From Halorussus vallis (GTDB lineage Archaea > Halobacteriota > Halobacteria > Halobacteriales > Haladaptataceae), in assembly GCF_024138165.1 (NCBI RefSeq), contig NZ_CP100001.1:248001-312000 (forward strand): DNA of 64,000 nt, in the 5' to 3' direction. Position numbers and translations under genes: made by a program. A model generated the notes under the pieces. The model had not been told where the DNA came from. It did no database searches and saw nothing but the letters and a program-made list of their open reading frames with translations. Positions 40,983 to 50,618 of this stretch are shown here, in pieces (position 1 is the stretch's first letter; each line of letters starts with the position of its first letter).

Positions 40983-42164
40983 GTGAACTGGCAAGAGTTC
41001 GTCGACTACGACAGGAACCGAATCGCATGGTGGCTCTACCTGCTCGCGCTCGGGGTCGGCGTCGTCTACGTCGGCTACTCGTTCGTAGGGATGTTCGTGC
41101 TGGGCGTGTTCCTCTACTACGCCGCCCGGCCCATCTGCGACCGTGTCGACGAAGTCGTCGACAACGACGGACTGGCGGCCGGCCTGACGCTGGCGGGCAT
41201 CGTGACGCCGGTACTGTTCGTCCTCGGCTACGTCGGCCTGGCGGCGCTCCGAGACGCGGCGGCGTTGTCGGGGGCGGAGGGCGTCACGGGACTGCTCGCG
41301 CCGGTGCTGAACGTCGAGTCGCTCACCGCGAGCCAGCAGAACCTCGTCCAGACGCTGCTGAACAACCCCCAGCGAGTCCAGTCGCTGGGGACCGGCCGAA
41401 TTCGACAGCTGGTGACCGCCGCGCTGTCCGCACTCGGCGCACTCGTCGGGGCGGCGGTCCTGGTGTCGCTGTCGTTCGGGCTGGCGTTCTTCCTGCTCCG
41501 GGACGACGACGGCATCGCGGAGTGGTTCCGCGAGGAGGTGGCGCCGAAGGGGACGACCGGCTACGCCTACGCCTACGCCGTCGACGACGAACTGGAGACG
41601 GTGTTCTTCGGGAACGTGTTGTTCGTGCTCGTGATGGCGATACTCTCGGCAATCGTCTACTACGGGTTCAACTTCGTGGCGCCGCCGTCGCTCACCATCC
41701 CGTACGCCATCCTGCTCGCGCTGTTGACCGGGGTGGCGAGCCTCGTCCCGCTCGTTGTCGGGAAGGTCGTCTACGTCCCGCTGGTGGCGTACCTCGCCTG
41801 GGTCGCGTCCGGGCAGGGTGGCGCGGCGATGGTCTACCCCGTCGGCCTGCTGGTCGTGTCGTTCCTCGTGCTCGACATCCTGCCCCAGACGTTCCTCCAG
41901 CCGTACATCTCGGGCAACCAGATCCACGTGGGCATCATGATGTTCGCGTACATCCTCGGGCCGATGTTGTTCGGCTGGTACGGGTTCTTCCTGCTCCCGC
42001 TGTTCTTCGTGTTGGTCATCCAGGCGGTCCGCATCGTCGTGACCGACCTCATCCACGGCGAGGAGCTCTCGCCGGACGTCGACGCGGCCCCCTCGCTGGG
42101 GAAACGGAACCTGGGCGAACCGGGCGACTCCGACGAGGACGAGTCGTCGTCGGCCTCCTCGTGA
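40983..42164 (+). CDS. AI-2E/PerM family membrane protein
   Basis: 393 residues, GTG start (MNWQEFVDYDRNRIAWW). Eight predicted membrane helices with the UPF0118 layout: an N-terminal pair, a soluble segment (LLAPVLNVESLTASQQNLVQTLL), then a bundle with LSFGLAFFLLRDDDGIAEWF, GLASLVPLVV-type helices (GVASLVPLVVGKVVYVPLVAYLAW) and DILPQTFLQPYISGNQIHVGIMMF, which is the most conserved part of the family. Proposed roles include export of small molecules or Na+/H+ antiport. C-terminal tail is Asp/Ser-rich. Confidence 0.9.
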   Translation: MNWQEFVDYDRNRIAWWLYLLALGVGVVYVGYSFVGMFVLGVFLYYAARPICDRVDEVVDNDGLAAGLTLAGIVTPVLFVLGYVGLAALRDAAALSGAEGVTGLLAPVLNVESLTASQQNLVQTLLNNPQRVQSLGTGRIRQLVTAALSALGALVGAAVLVSLSFGLAFFLLRDDDGIAEWFREEVAPKGTTGYAYAYAVDDELETVFFGNVLFVLVMAILSAIVYYGFNFVAPPSLTIPYAILLALLTGVASLVPLVVGKVVYVPLVAYLAWVASGQGGAAMVYPVGLLVVSFLVLDILPQTFLQPYISGNQIHVGIMMFAYILGPMLFGWYGFFLLPLFFVLVIQAVRIVVTDLIHGEELSPDVDAAPSLGKRNLGEPGDSDEDESSSASS

Positions 42165-42189
42165 GCGACGCCCGGACGAACGTGGCCGG

Positions 42190-43719
42190 CTACTCGGCCA
42201 CGAGGTCCTCGCCGACCGCCGCGCGTTCCGATTCTTTCGTGTGACCGTCTTCGTCTTCCGGCGCGTCGTCGACGCGCCGGAAGACCGGCGTCCCCGGATT
42301 GCCGGCGTCTTCGAATCCGAACGACCGCAGGGCGTAGACGAGGTCCGCGAGGGCGTAGTCCTCGCGGGCCGTCACCGGCCGGCCGTCGTCGGTGTACTCG
42401 GCGGTCAGCGCGGCGAGGTCGTCGAGCGCGACGCCGCCGCGCGCGGCGGCGTCGCGCTCCGAGCGTTGCGCACCGTCCGAATCGACGGCCGCCGCGAGCG
42501 CCGCCCGCACCGGGGCGTCCGAGCGGTCGAGGTCGTAGCGCTCGCGCTTGTCCTCGACGCGGCCGCGGAGGTCGTCGTAGGTCCGTCGCCCGCACCGGTC
42601 GGGGTCCCGGACTCGCTCGGCGTGGGCGACGAGGTGGCGGTTGGCCGCGACCGCCTCGTCCCAGTTCCGGACCGCCGCGGCCGCGATGTCCGGGAGGTCG
42701 TCTGAGTCGCCGACCAGCGGGTGGTCGTCGGGCACCGAGTCGTATATCCACGGCTCGTCCCGGAGGACCAGCACCTGGCCGCTGGCGGCCTGCTCGAACG
42801 GCGTACGGGCCATCGTCTCGTACTCGCTGGCGCAGACGGCGAGGTCGCCCGCGGCGAGCGCGCGCTCGTAGGTTTCGCGGTCGGCCTCGGGATACGCGTC
42901 GACCCACGCCGGTTCGGCGTAGGCGTCCGGAATCGGGTCCATGCTGGTGAGCAGCGTCTCGATTCCGAACTCGTCGTGGAGGCGCTCGCCGACCGCCAGC
43001 AGGCGGTCGGCGCGCTTCTTCTCCCACATCGACCCCGCGAGGTGGAGCGCGGTCGGTTCGTCGGCGTAGCGCTCGTCGAACGCAGAGAAGTGGATGGGAC
43101 TGCCGGTTTCGAGCGCCCCGTCCAGCGCCGACTCGACCGCCTCGGGCCGGAGGAAGTCGGTCGCGCGCTCCCGGAGTTGCCGGGCGTCGGCGCCGGCCTT
43201 GAACCAGATGCCGTCCGAGAAGACGGCGCTCGCCATCTCCATCTTGCTCTGGAAGTCGTCGCGGTGCGAGCAGTAGCGGTACTTGAACGGCACCTGGAGG
43301 TCGTGGACGTTGGCGATCACGTCGAAGGGGTCGACGTCGGCCGCCCAGTGGTCGGTCTGCTCGCGGAGCCACTTGGAGAGGTCGAACCGGCCGGTCCGGC
43401 GCTGGTCGACCACGCAGTCGAGGTACGCGCCGCGGTCGTATATCTCGCGCTTCAGGGCCGAGAGTTCGTCCCACCCGTAGCCGCCCTCGGTGAACAGTTC
43501 CGACTCGCCCGCGGCGAACGGGTCGGCTCGAATCGCGGTGACGCGCTCGCGGTCGGCCAGCACCGCCGCGTCGGGCGTGCCGGGGTCCACCAGCCAGTAG
43601 ACGTGCAGCGAGTCGTCGAGTTCGAGCCACCGCTCGACCCACGTCGCGGCGTCGGCGAGCGTGCCGTTCGCACTCGGGTCGTCGGGTCGGTAGAGTTCGG
43701 GTATCACCAGAACGCGCAT
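42190..43719 (-). CDS. Glycosyltransferase-like protein (GT-B fold)
   Basis: 509 residues from ATG 43719 (MRVLVIPELYRPDDPSANGTLADAATWVERW). The middle shows a GT-B donor domain: GSPIHFSAFDERYADEPTALHLAGSMWEKKRADRLLAVGE, then AVCASEYETMARTPFEQAASGQVLVLRDEPW. The classical DxD is not evident. A Ser/Gly/Arg linker (DSDGAQRSERDAAARGGVAL) near residue 425 is encoded by a perfect 36-bp palindrome, and a Cys-x-x-like CGRR is nearby. Exact activity unknown; probably surface-sugar transfer. Confidence 0.75.
   Translation of the reverse strand: MRVLVIPELYRPDDPSANGTLADAATWVERWLELDDSLHVYWLVDPGTPDAAVLADRERVTAIRADPFAAGESELFTEGGYGWDELSALKREIYDRGAYLDCVVDQRRTGRFDLSKWLREQTDHWAADVDPFDVIANVHDLQVPFKYRYCSHRDDFQSKMEMASAVFSDGIWFKAGADARQLRERATDFLRPEAVESALDGALETGSPIHFSAFDERYADEPTALHLAGSMWEKKRADRLLAVGERLHDEFGIETLLTSMDPIPDAYAEPAWVDAYPEADRETYERALAAGDLAVCASEYETMARTPFEQAASGQVLVLRDEPWIYDSVPDDHPLVGDSDDLPDIAAAAVRNWDEAVAANRHLVAHAERVRDPDRCGRRTYDDLRGRVEDKRERYDLDRSDAPVRAALAAAVDSDGAQRSERDAAARGGVALDDLAALTAEYTDDGRPVTAREDYALADLVYALRSFGFEDAGNPGTPVFRRVDDAPEDEDGHTKESERAAVGEDLVAE
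42424..42459. repeat. Perfect 36-bp palindrome in the glycosyltransferase linker
   Basis: Two 18-base halves (42424-42441, beginning gagcgcgacgccgccgcg, and 42442-42459) are exact reverse complements with no spacer. It encodes the Arg/Ala/Gly part of a disordered linker. Confidence 0.95.
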
Positions 43720-43949
43720 CGAAAGTCCCCCGTTCGACGCCGGCGTCACTGCTGGCGTCGACTCCGCTCGTGGAACGAAAGGCGTGCGAGCGCCTTCAAC
43801 GTCTCGGCCGGGAGGTCGCGGTCGACCGCGGACGAACCGCGGTCGGCCGCGGCTTCGAGTGTCGAGGCCCGTGCGTCGACGGAGCGGGCGGCCGGACCGA
43901 AAGAGAGTCGCGGTGTCACGGCGGTGCGTCGGCGGCTATCCGGGCGGGG

Positions 43950-44543
43950 TCAGTACTGCGAACCGGTGAACGGCTGACTCTGCTGGCTCTGCATCGGCGG
44001 TTGGCTCCGGGTCCGGGTCGGAATCTGACCCTGGGGCTGGCCCTGTCCCGAGGTCTGGGCGCCGCTCTGCTGGTTCGACCCCTGGTAGACGGTGAGCAGT
44101 TCCTCGACGGAGTGAATCGCCCGAAGCAGGTCGGTGATGACCGCCCCGACGAACTGCTCCTGTTCGAACTGCTGGAGTTCCCGGATGGCCTCTGTGGCGA
44201 CCGTCAGGAAAGTGTCGGCCTGGTAGGGCACGAACTTCGACCGGCTGAGGATGAGTTCCTCGTTGAGTTCGGCGATTTCGCTGATGGCCTCCAGGGTCGT
44301 CTCGATACCGCTACCCTGGAACGTGGCGTGAGCCCTCTCGGCCGCCCACTTGGTCTGCTTGCGGAGCCAACTCAGGTCTTCGAGCGCGGCCCGCAGTTCG
44401 CTTCGGAGGTCCTCGTCGAAGTGTGCGGGCTGGAACTGCTGTACCTGCTGGTCCTGCTGGAATTGCTGGCCCTGCTGGGTCGGAGTGCCGAGCGACTGGG
44501 ACTGCTGGACGCCTCTCGCTTGCGGTTGGTACTGTTGTGACAT
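43950..44543 (-). CDS. Gln-rich protein with a helical core
   Basis: 197 residues from ATG 44543, preceded by a GGAGGG ribosome-binding site. The first ~40 residues and the last ~45 are Gln/Ser/Pro-rich (VQQSQSLGTPTQQGQQFQQD; MQSQQSQPFTGSQ). The centre (about 42-150) is helical and hydrophobic-periodic (LRSELRAALEDLSWLRKQTKWAAERAH, TTLEAISEIAELNEELI, VATEAIRELQQFEQEQFVGAVI). The layout suggests a coiled-coil or assembly protein with prion-like tails. No family recognised; gas-vesicle or surface accessory roles would be guesses. Confidence 0.75.
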   Translation of the reverse strand: MSQQYQPQARGVQQSQSLGTPTQQGQQFQQDQQVQQFQPAHFDEDLRSELRAALEDLSWLRKQTKWAAERAHATFQGSGIETTLEAISEIAELNEELILSRSKFVPYQADTFLTVATEAIRELQQFEQEQFVGAVITDLLRAIHSVEELLTVYQGSNQQSGAQTSGQGQPQGQIPTRTRSQPPMQSQQSQPFTGSQY

Positions 44544-44806
44544 CTGATTTCCCTCCACCTACCGGGCGCGACCGCGGTATTGATAGGTGTGGCGGCCACG
44601 TAACACAATCCGGAACGGTGTCTAATTTCACGTATTCTAACTGGGAAATCCGCCGCTCGCGGCGGGCCGCCGAACGGGGAGCGGAACGACCGAATCTCGC
44701 GCCCTCGGAGCGCTGAACTATTCGAGCGCGGACGGGAGAATCCGTACCGACGGGGGCGAACCCCGAACACGGGCGACCCGTCTGTCGGAGTACCCGAGCG
44801 ACGGAG

Positions 44807-45190
44807 TCATTCGCCGACGAACACCTCGACGCCGTTCTTCGTGAGTACCACCAGCGGGGTGTTTCGTTCCTTCCAGTCCGACAGGTCGAACGTAAACGCC
44901 GAGTCGTCGGTCGCCGTCTCCGCCGAGACTGTGTACGTAGTCGCCTCCACTTTCGGCCACGGCTTCGAGGCACCGCCGTTCCCGGGGACGCTGTACGATT
45001 CGTCCAGTACGGTCCTGTCGTCGGCCTCGATTGTGACGGCGACCGTCACGGAAGCGGCGGTTTCGTTTCGGAGTTCGAATCGTTCGGGCATTCTCCCGAA
45101 GAGTGCGCCTCGAATTCGGGCGCAACCGGCGAAACCGGCCAAAGCGCCGGTGGAGATTGCGGACAAGACGCTCCTTCGGTTCATAGACAT
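44807..45190 (-). CDS. Tat-exported lipoprotein, 127 aa
   Basis: N-terminal NRRSVLSAISTGALAGFAGC has a twin Arg and the lipobox FAGC (Cys about 23). The mature part is a small beta-rich domain (FELRNETAASVTVAVTIEADDRTVLDESYSVPGNGG) resembling haloarchaeal extracellular beta-sandwich domains. Function unknown. The start is either ATG 45190 or ATG 45184. Confidence 0.75.
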   Translation of the reverse strand: MSMNRRSVLSAISTGALAGFAGCARIRGALFGRMPERFELRNETAASVTVAVTIEADDRTVLDESYSVPGNGGASKPWPKVEATTYTVSAETATDDSAFTFDLSDWKERNTPLVVLTKNGVEVFVGE

Positions 45191-45405
45191 CGTTTCCTTC
45201 TCCGATCAAACTCCCGACGTAATCCATATTTTTACCGATTACGCCGAACGCTCGACGGCGTTCGAGAGACGAGAGCGCGCCGCGAGCGGTCGAGACGTGC
45301 GCCTGTGAAAGCGCGACCGAGAACGCAGGCGGACTACCGAGAGCGCGCGAGCGCCTCGAACGCGATTCCGAAACCATTAGCCGGTGCCGCCGCAACTCAC
45401 GGGCG

Positions 45406-46416
45406 ATGAACGACCTCCTCGTGCGGGCGGCCCGCGGCGAACGCACCGAGCGACCGCCGGTCTGGCTGATGCGCCAGGCCGGCCGCTACATCCCCGAGTA
45501 CCGCGAGATTCGCGAGGACTACACCTTCAGGGAGGCCATCTCGACCCCGGAGGTCGCCGAGCGAATCACGCTCCTGCCCTGGGAACTGTTCGAACCCGAC
45601 GGCCTCGTGATGTTCTCGGACATCCTTACCGTCCTCGAACCGCTCGGCCTCGACTACCGCATCGAGAGCGGAGTCGGCCCGGTGGTCGAGAACCCCGTCC
45701 AGTCGCCCGCCGACGTACCCGCGGGCCACGCCGACGTGCGCGAGGAACTCGACTACGTCGGCGCGCTGCTCGAACGCCTCCAGGAGAGCGTCGGCGGGAA
45801 GTCGGCCATCATCGGCTTCACCGGCGGTCCCTTCACCCTCGCGGCCTACGCCGTCGCGGGCGAACCCGCGGGGAAGAAACAGCTCCCCGTCCGGAAGTTC
45901 CGGGTCGAACACCCCGAGGCGTTCGCCGAACTGCTCGAACGGTTCACCGACGTCGTGGTCGAGTACGTCCGCTATCAGGTGGAGTCTGGCGCGGAGGTGA
46001 TTCAGCTGTTCGACACCTACGCCGGACTGCTGACCCCCGACGACTACGAGACGTTCGTCCAGCCGCTCCACCGCCGAATCTTGGAAGCCGTCGACGTCCC
46101 CTCCATCGTCTTCGTCCGGAACCCCGGCGGGAAACTCGACCTGCTGGCCGACGCGAGCGCCGACGTCGTTGGCCTCGACTGGACCGTCGACATGGCCGAC
46201 ACCCGCGAGGAACTGGGCGAAACTCCCGTGCAGGGCAACCTCGACCCCTCCTACCTGCTCGGCGACGAGGAATTCGTCCGGGAGAAGACAGCGGAGGTCA
46301 TCGAGAAGGCCGGCCCCGAGGGCCACATCCTCAACCTGGGCCACGGCATCGACCGGAACACGCCCGTCGAGAACGCGCAGGCGTTCGTGGAGACGGCCAA
46401 GCAGTGGGAGTGGTAG
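45406..46416 (+). CDS. hemE: Uroporphyrinogen III decarboxylase
   Basis: 336 residues, the usual family length. Signature PVWLMRQAGRYIPEYRE near residue 18-34 (the substrate-binding R-Q-A-G-R), FSDILTVLEPLG (catalytic Asp), GFTGGPFTLAAYAVAG, FDTYAGLLTPDDYE, and GNLDPSYLLG with ILNLGHGIDRNTPVENAQAFVE at the end. It decarboxylates the acetate side chains of uroporphyrinogen III to coproporphyrinogen III. hemG and hemH lie 4.6 kb further on. Confidence 0.96.
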   Translation: MNDLLVRAARGERTERPPVWLMRQAGRYIPEYREIREDYTFREAISTPEVAERITLLPWELFEPDGLVMFSDILTVLEPLGLDYRIESGVGPVVENPVQSPADVPAGHADVREELDYVGALLERLQESVGGKSAIIGFTGGPFTLAAYAVAGEPAGKKQLPVRKFRVEHPEAFAELLERFTDVVVEYVRYQVESGAEVIQLFDTYAGLLTPDDYETFVQPLHRRILEAVDVPSIVFVRNPGGKLDLLADASADVVGLDWTVDMADTREELGETPVQGNLDPSYLLGDEEFVREKTAEVIEKAGPEGHILNLGHGIDRNTPVENAQAFVETAKQWEW

Positions 46417-46491
46417 GGTCAGCGTCGTCGCGTTCGGGCCCTCGTCGCGCGACCGTTCGCGCCGTCTCGCCTCCGCGAAACTCGAACGTTC

Positions 46492-48126
46492 TCACTCCGT
46501 CTCGCCCGTCTCCTGTAGCGCGTGAACCCGGTAGAGCGTCGTCGTCCCGCTGATTTCGTTGCCGACCGCGACCAGCGGCGCGTCGACGGGGCTCGCCTCG
46601 GCCGGGACGAAGGTCACGCCCTCCGGCCCGAGGTCGCCCGCGTCGCTCGGGTCGGCCGGCCCTTCTTCGATGTCTCGCTCGGGGTCGACGTCGAAGTCGC
46701 GGTTGTTGATGTACTGGACGAACGCCGGTTCGGTCGGGTCGGTCACGTCGTAGACGACCAGGCTCGCGATGCGTTCGAGGCCGACGAACGCGTACGTGCG
46801 GCCGCCGACGTCGCCGACGGCGATGCCCTCGGGTTCGGGACCCTTCGCGGTGCTCTGGGCGAACGGCGCGTTCGTCGTTCCGTCGGCGTTGAAGTACTCG
46901 GGGTGGTGCATCGCTTCGAGGAGTTCGAAGTCGGCCCCGCTGTCGTACACCAGCGTCCCGTTGGGTCTCCAGATGGCGAACGACCGGCCGCCGAACGCGT
47001 ATATCTCCTCGTGTCGCCCGTCGCCGTCGACGTCGCCGCGCTCGGTCGTGGTGTGGAGGTTGCCCAGATGCTCGGGTCGCTGGAGGTCGGCGACGTCCGA
47101 GACGCCCGGCATCGAATCGAAGTCGAACGCGTCGGGGTCGAGGTCGAGGTCGGCGACGGTCGTCACCTCGCTGAATCCCTCGGCGTCGCGCGCGCCGCCC
47201 TCGTTGGCCGTGAGCAGGTAGGTTTGCCCGTCGCGCTCGTAGGCCGCCACGGCGTCGGGTTGGTACATCCCGTAGACGGGCCAGTTCCGGACGTTCAACC
47301 GGTCGACGTCGCTGGCGTCGAGTTCGTTCCCGGTCGCGTCGTGGTCCTTGTAGCCCAACGCGCGGACCTCGGTCACGGTCGCCGACTCGACGTCCACCTC
47401 GGCGAGCGCGTTGTTCAACTGCAGGACGACGTAGGCCGTGGTCGAGTCGGCCGAGACGGTCAGATACTCCGGTTCGAAGTTCGTCGAGGCGGCCGCGTTC
47501 GGGCCGAAGATTCGGACGCCGCGCTCGCGGAGTTCGTCCTCCCGGCCGTCGTACGCCCGAAAGTCGGCCTGTTCGACCGTCGCGTCACCCACGCCGTCGC
47601 GAACGTCCACGACGCTCACCGTCCCCGGCGGGTCGGTTTCGTAGTCGTCGCTCGGTTCGCCGGAGTCGGCCGTGAGCACCCGACTCCCGTCGGGGGTGAA
47701 CTTCACCGCGTCGGGCGTCGCGCCGACCTCGACGGTGGCCGCGTGAGCGCGCTTCGGGGCGTCGTAGAAGACGACGCGACCGTGCTCCTGGGGCGTCTCC
47801 GCGACGACCGACACCGCGAGCACCGTGGTCGTCCCGTCGCCGAGGGGAACGTCGTCCTTCAGGGCGACGTTGGTCACCTCGCCCGCGTCGGGCCACGCCT
47901 CGGCGACCGAAATCTGGGCCGCTCGCTCGGGGTCGGCGGGCGTCGTCACGTCGAGCACGTCGACGGCGCAGGCCTCCGCGTCGACGACGAACAGGTGGTC
48001 CGAATCGGCGCTGGTGGCGACGATTTCGGCCGCGTCGGCGTCGAACTTGCCCGACTCGTATCGGCCGACCCGTTCGAGCACCACGCCGCCGCGGTCGCCG
48101 GTTCCCGCCGGATAGGATGTCGTCAT
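46492..48126 (-). CDS. Choice-of-anchor I-like beta-propeller protein
   Basis: 544 residues, no signal peptide or lipobox seen. It carries the repeated blades and motifs of the choice-of-anchor I domain: GGVVLERVGRYESGKFDADAAEI, VVFYDAPKRAHAATVEVGATPDAVKFTPDGSRVLTADSGEPSDDY, FEPEYLTVSADSTTAYVVLQLNNALAEVDV, LRVNWPVYG-like, LTANEGGARDAEGF, KGPEPEGIAVGDVGGRTYAFVGLERIA, LGPEGVTFVPAEASP. Members are usually secreted cell-surface or alkaline-phosphatase-associated proteins, so the missing signal is notable. Function unknown. Confidence 0.88.
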   Translation of the reverse strand: MTTSYPAGTGDRGGVVLERVGRYESGKFDADAAEIVATSADSDHLFVVDAEACAVDVLDVTTPADPERAAQISVAEAWPDAGEVTNVALKDDVPLGDGTTTVLAVSVVAETPQEHGRVVFYDAPKRAHAATVEVGATPDAVKFTPDGSRVLTADSGEPSDDYETDPPGTVSVVDVRDGVGDATVEQADFRAYDGREDELRERGVRIFGPNAAASTNFEPEYLTVSADSTTAYVVLQLNNALAEVDVESATVTEVRALGYKDHDATGNELDASDVDRLNVRNWPVYGMYQPDAVAAYERDGQTYLLTANEGGARDAEGFSEVTTVADLDLDPDAFDFDSMPGVSDVADLQRPEHLGNLHTTTERGDVDGDGRHEEIYAFGGRSFAIWRPNGTLVYDSGADFELLEAMHHPEYFNADGTTNAPFAQSTAKGPEPEGIAVGDVGGRTYAFVGLERIASLVVYDVTDPTEPAFVQYINNRDFDVDPERDIEEGPADPSDAGDLGPEGVTFVPAEASPVDAPLVAVGNEISGTTTLYRVHALQETGETE

Positions 48127-48226
48127 GCTCGAAGTGACGAGAGCCCGAATGTAGAAAGTTCTCGCCGAAGAGGAGTCTCAGCGCGTTCAGCGCCGAGCCG
48201 AACGAGCGACGCTCCCCGACGACCGC

Positions 48227-50497
48227 CTACAGCGCAGGCAACAGGGCGGGGTCGGGTTCCGCGACCCGACCGGTGTCGGCGAGGTAGTCGTAGAGGCCGC
48301 GGTACGTCTCGACGCAGCCGTGGGTCGGCGTCTCCCGCAGGTGTCCCCGAAGCGTGTTCCAGTCGCCGACGAGCGCGCAGTGGCGCTTCGCTCGGGTCAA
48401 CGCGACGTTGAGGCGGCGGAGGCCGTCCTCCGGACGGCCGAGGAAGCCCACCGTTCCGTCGTCGTTGCTCCGGACGAACGAGATGACGATGGCCTCCCGC
48501 TCGCTCCCCTGGAAGGCGTCGATGGTGTCGACGGTGACGGCGTCGCCGCCGGTCACCGATGCGAGGCGGTCGCGCACAGCGTCGACCTGGGCCTGGTACG
48601 GCGTGATAACGCCGATCTCGTCGGGGGCGAGGCCGTTGCCCAGCAGGTCCTTCACGAGCAGACCGACCAGCGTCGCCTCCGTGGGATTGTACCACGAGTG
48701 GTCGTCGCGGCGCTCCGGGCCGCCGAGCGAGTGGGCGACGATGGGCGGGCGGTCGGCCAGCGGGTCAACCCGCCGGCCGTTCCGGAGCGACCGGTCGTAG
48801 AACGCCCGGTTGGGGAAGTACGACACGTCGCGGTGCATCCGGTACTGGGTGCGGAGTTGGACGCCGACGCCCTCGTAGACGCCACCCTCCGCGTAGAGGT
48901 GCTCGAATAGCGAGAGGCCGTAACTCGACGCCGCGGGGTCGTCGGTGGCGCTGTAGGGTGGCAACTGGCGGTGGTCGCCCGCCAGCACCACCTTCTCGGC
49001 CCGGGCCAGCGGGACGCACGACGCCGCGCAGGTCGCCTGGGTCGCCTCGTCGACGACCGCCACGTCGAACTCGCGGGCGAGTCGGGCGGCGCTGCTGTTG
49101 GTCGTCGCGACCACGTCCGGACGCTCACCGCCGGCGTCCGCCCCGCCGTAGCAGGAGCGGACCAGCGAGTTGCTCGACCGGCGGACGTTCCGCCGGTCGA
49201 GGACGAGTTCGCCCGTCCCGTGCTGGCCGAAGGCGTGTAGCGACCCGGGGTCGGCCTGTTCGGCGGTGCTGGCGCCGACGAGCAGGTTGTCGACCGCCTG
49301 GTTGGAGTCGGCGCAGACCAGCACGTCCCGGCCGGCCTTCACCGACCGCCGGACGAACTCCACGAGCGTCCGGGTCTTGCCAGTTCCCGGCGGCCCGTGG
49401 ACGCAGAAGAGGCGGTCGGCCAGCAGCGCGTGGTCGACCGCCATCCGCTGGTCCTGGTTGAGTTCGTCGTCGAGCGGTTCGCTCGCGGCCTTCGCGCTGT
49501 CGTCGAAGGTGAGCGATTCTCGGCCGGACAGCACCGCGCCCAGCCCCTCCCGAGAGCCGAGTTCGTCGATGGCCTCGCGCTGGCGGTCGTAGGGCACCGG
49601 ATTGAGCAGGCCGGAGACGGCGTAGCCCTCGCGCGGTCGGCCGAGGACGCCGCCGACCGCGGTGCGCGAGTCCACCTCGTCCCAGTCGACCGCCACCCGT
49701 AGTTCGGTCCCGCGGACCGACTCGACCGCGGCCCGGACGGGGAAGTCCTCGGTGGCGGCGCCGTCGGGCGCGTGAATCAGCACCTCGTTGCCCTCGTGGA
49801 CGCCGAACTCGTCGGGGACGTACCGGCGGCGGTTCACCTCGTCAGCGTCGACTTCGAGGCCGACCTCGGGGGCGTCGAGCACGCGAAAGACGTGTGCGCC
49901 GTCGTCGGCTCCGTCGCACCGGAGCGCGGGAATCACGTCGTGGCCCCGGCGGTACAGGGTGGTCGTCGAGGTCCGCTCAGCGCGTTCGCGGTTCGCCTCG
50001 CGCTCGACCGCCCGCTCCTCGGCGACGAACTCGCAGAGGCCGTCGAGTAACTCGTCGACGCTCGACAGCGGGTTGCGAGCGGGTTCGGTCAGGTCGACCG
50101 GCGACTCGTGGTAGGAGGGCATCTCGGCGGGGACGTGGTCGGGGTGCCAGAACCGAAGCCGCGCCGCGAGCGACGAGTCGGCGAGCGTCTCGGCCGCCGA
50201 CCACTCGACGTCGCCGTCCTCGCCCGCCGCGCCGAACAGCGGGCCGCGGAGGTCGTGGTCGCGGTAGACGACGTACTCGTCGGAGAGTTCGGCCGAGTCG
50301 GCCTCGTGAAGCGGCAGGCGGAGCCAGTCATCGGCCTCGGGGTGGCACAGGTCGTCGTGGTGGTCGGCGTAGCCCGCGACGATTTCCACCGCCAGCGGCG
50401 CGGCGAGCGCGCCGTCGTCCGAGAGGGCGTCAGCCGGAACGAGGGCGGCCTCCTCGGGCCGGAACGCGGAGAGGGCGTTCTCCAGCAGGAGCGACAT
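48227..50497 (-). CDS. Superfamily 1 DNA/RNA helicase (UPF1/Dna2-like)
   Basis: 756 residues from ATG 50497. Helicase motifs are in order: Q-like region VPYDRQREAIDELG, motif I GPPGTGKTRTLVEF, Ia DVLVCADSNQAVDNLLV, II FDVAVVDEATQAT (DEAT), III VVLAGDHRQLPPY, V TVDTIDAFQGSEREAIVISFVRS, VI RRLNVALTRAKRHCALVGD. N-terminal ~350 residues form an acidic accessory region (dispersed hydrophobic patches, HDVIPALRCDGADDGAHVFRVLD). No Cys cluster of a Dna2-type nuclease. Likely 5'-3' helicase in DNA/RNA metabolism. Confidence 0.9.
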   Translation of the reverse strand: MSLLLENALSAFRPEEAALVPADALSDDGALAAPLAVEIVAGYADHHDDLCHPEADDWLRLPLHEADSAELSDEYVVYRDHDLRGPLFGAAGEDGDVEWSAAETLADSSLAARLRFWHPDHVPAEMPSYHESPVDLTEPARNPLSSVDELLDGLCEFVAEERAVEREANRERAERTSTTTLYRRGHDVIPALRCDGADDGAHVFRVLDAPEVGLEVDADEVNRRRYVPDEFGVHEGNEVLIHAPDGAATEDFPVRAAVESVRGTELRVAVDWDEVDSRTAVGGVLGRPREGYAVSGLLNPVPYDRQREAIDELGSREGLGAVLSGRESLTFDDSAKAASEPLDDELNQDQRMAVDHALLADRLFCVHGPPGTGKTRTLVEFVRRSVKAGRDVLVCADSNQAVDNLLVGASTAEQADPGSLHAFGQHGTGELVLDRRNVRRSSNSLVRSCYGGADAGGERPDVVATTNSSAARLAREFDVAVVDEATQATCAASCVPLARAEKVVLAGDHRQLPPYSATDDPAASSYGLSLFEHLYAEGGVYEGVGVQLRTQYRMHRDVSYFPNRAFYDRSLRNGRRVDPLADRPPIVAHSLGGPERRDDHSWYNPTEATLVGLLVKDLLGNGLAPDEIGVITPYQAQVDAVRDRLASVTGGDAVTVDTIDAFQGSEREAIVISFVRSNDDGTVGFLGRPEDGLRRLNVALTRAKRHCALVGDWNTLRGHLRETPTHGCVETYRGLYDYLADTGRVAEPDPALLPAL

Positions 50498-50618
50498 ACC
50501 GGGGGTTCCCGCCCCATCCCACATAACGGTTGGCGTCGCGGAACTGGGAGGATGCTCCGGCGTTCCGGGAGTGTCCGTCCGTCGAAACAGTTACTCGTCC
50601 GTCCGAAGTCGTTCGACC

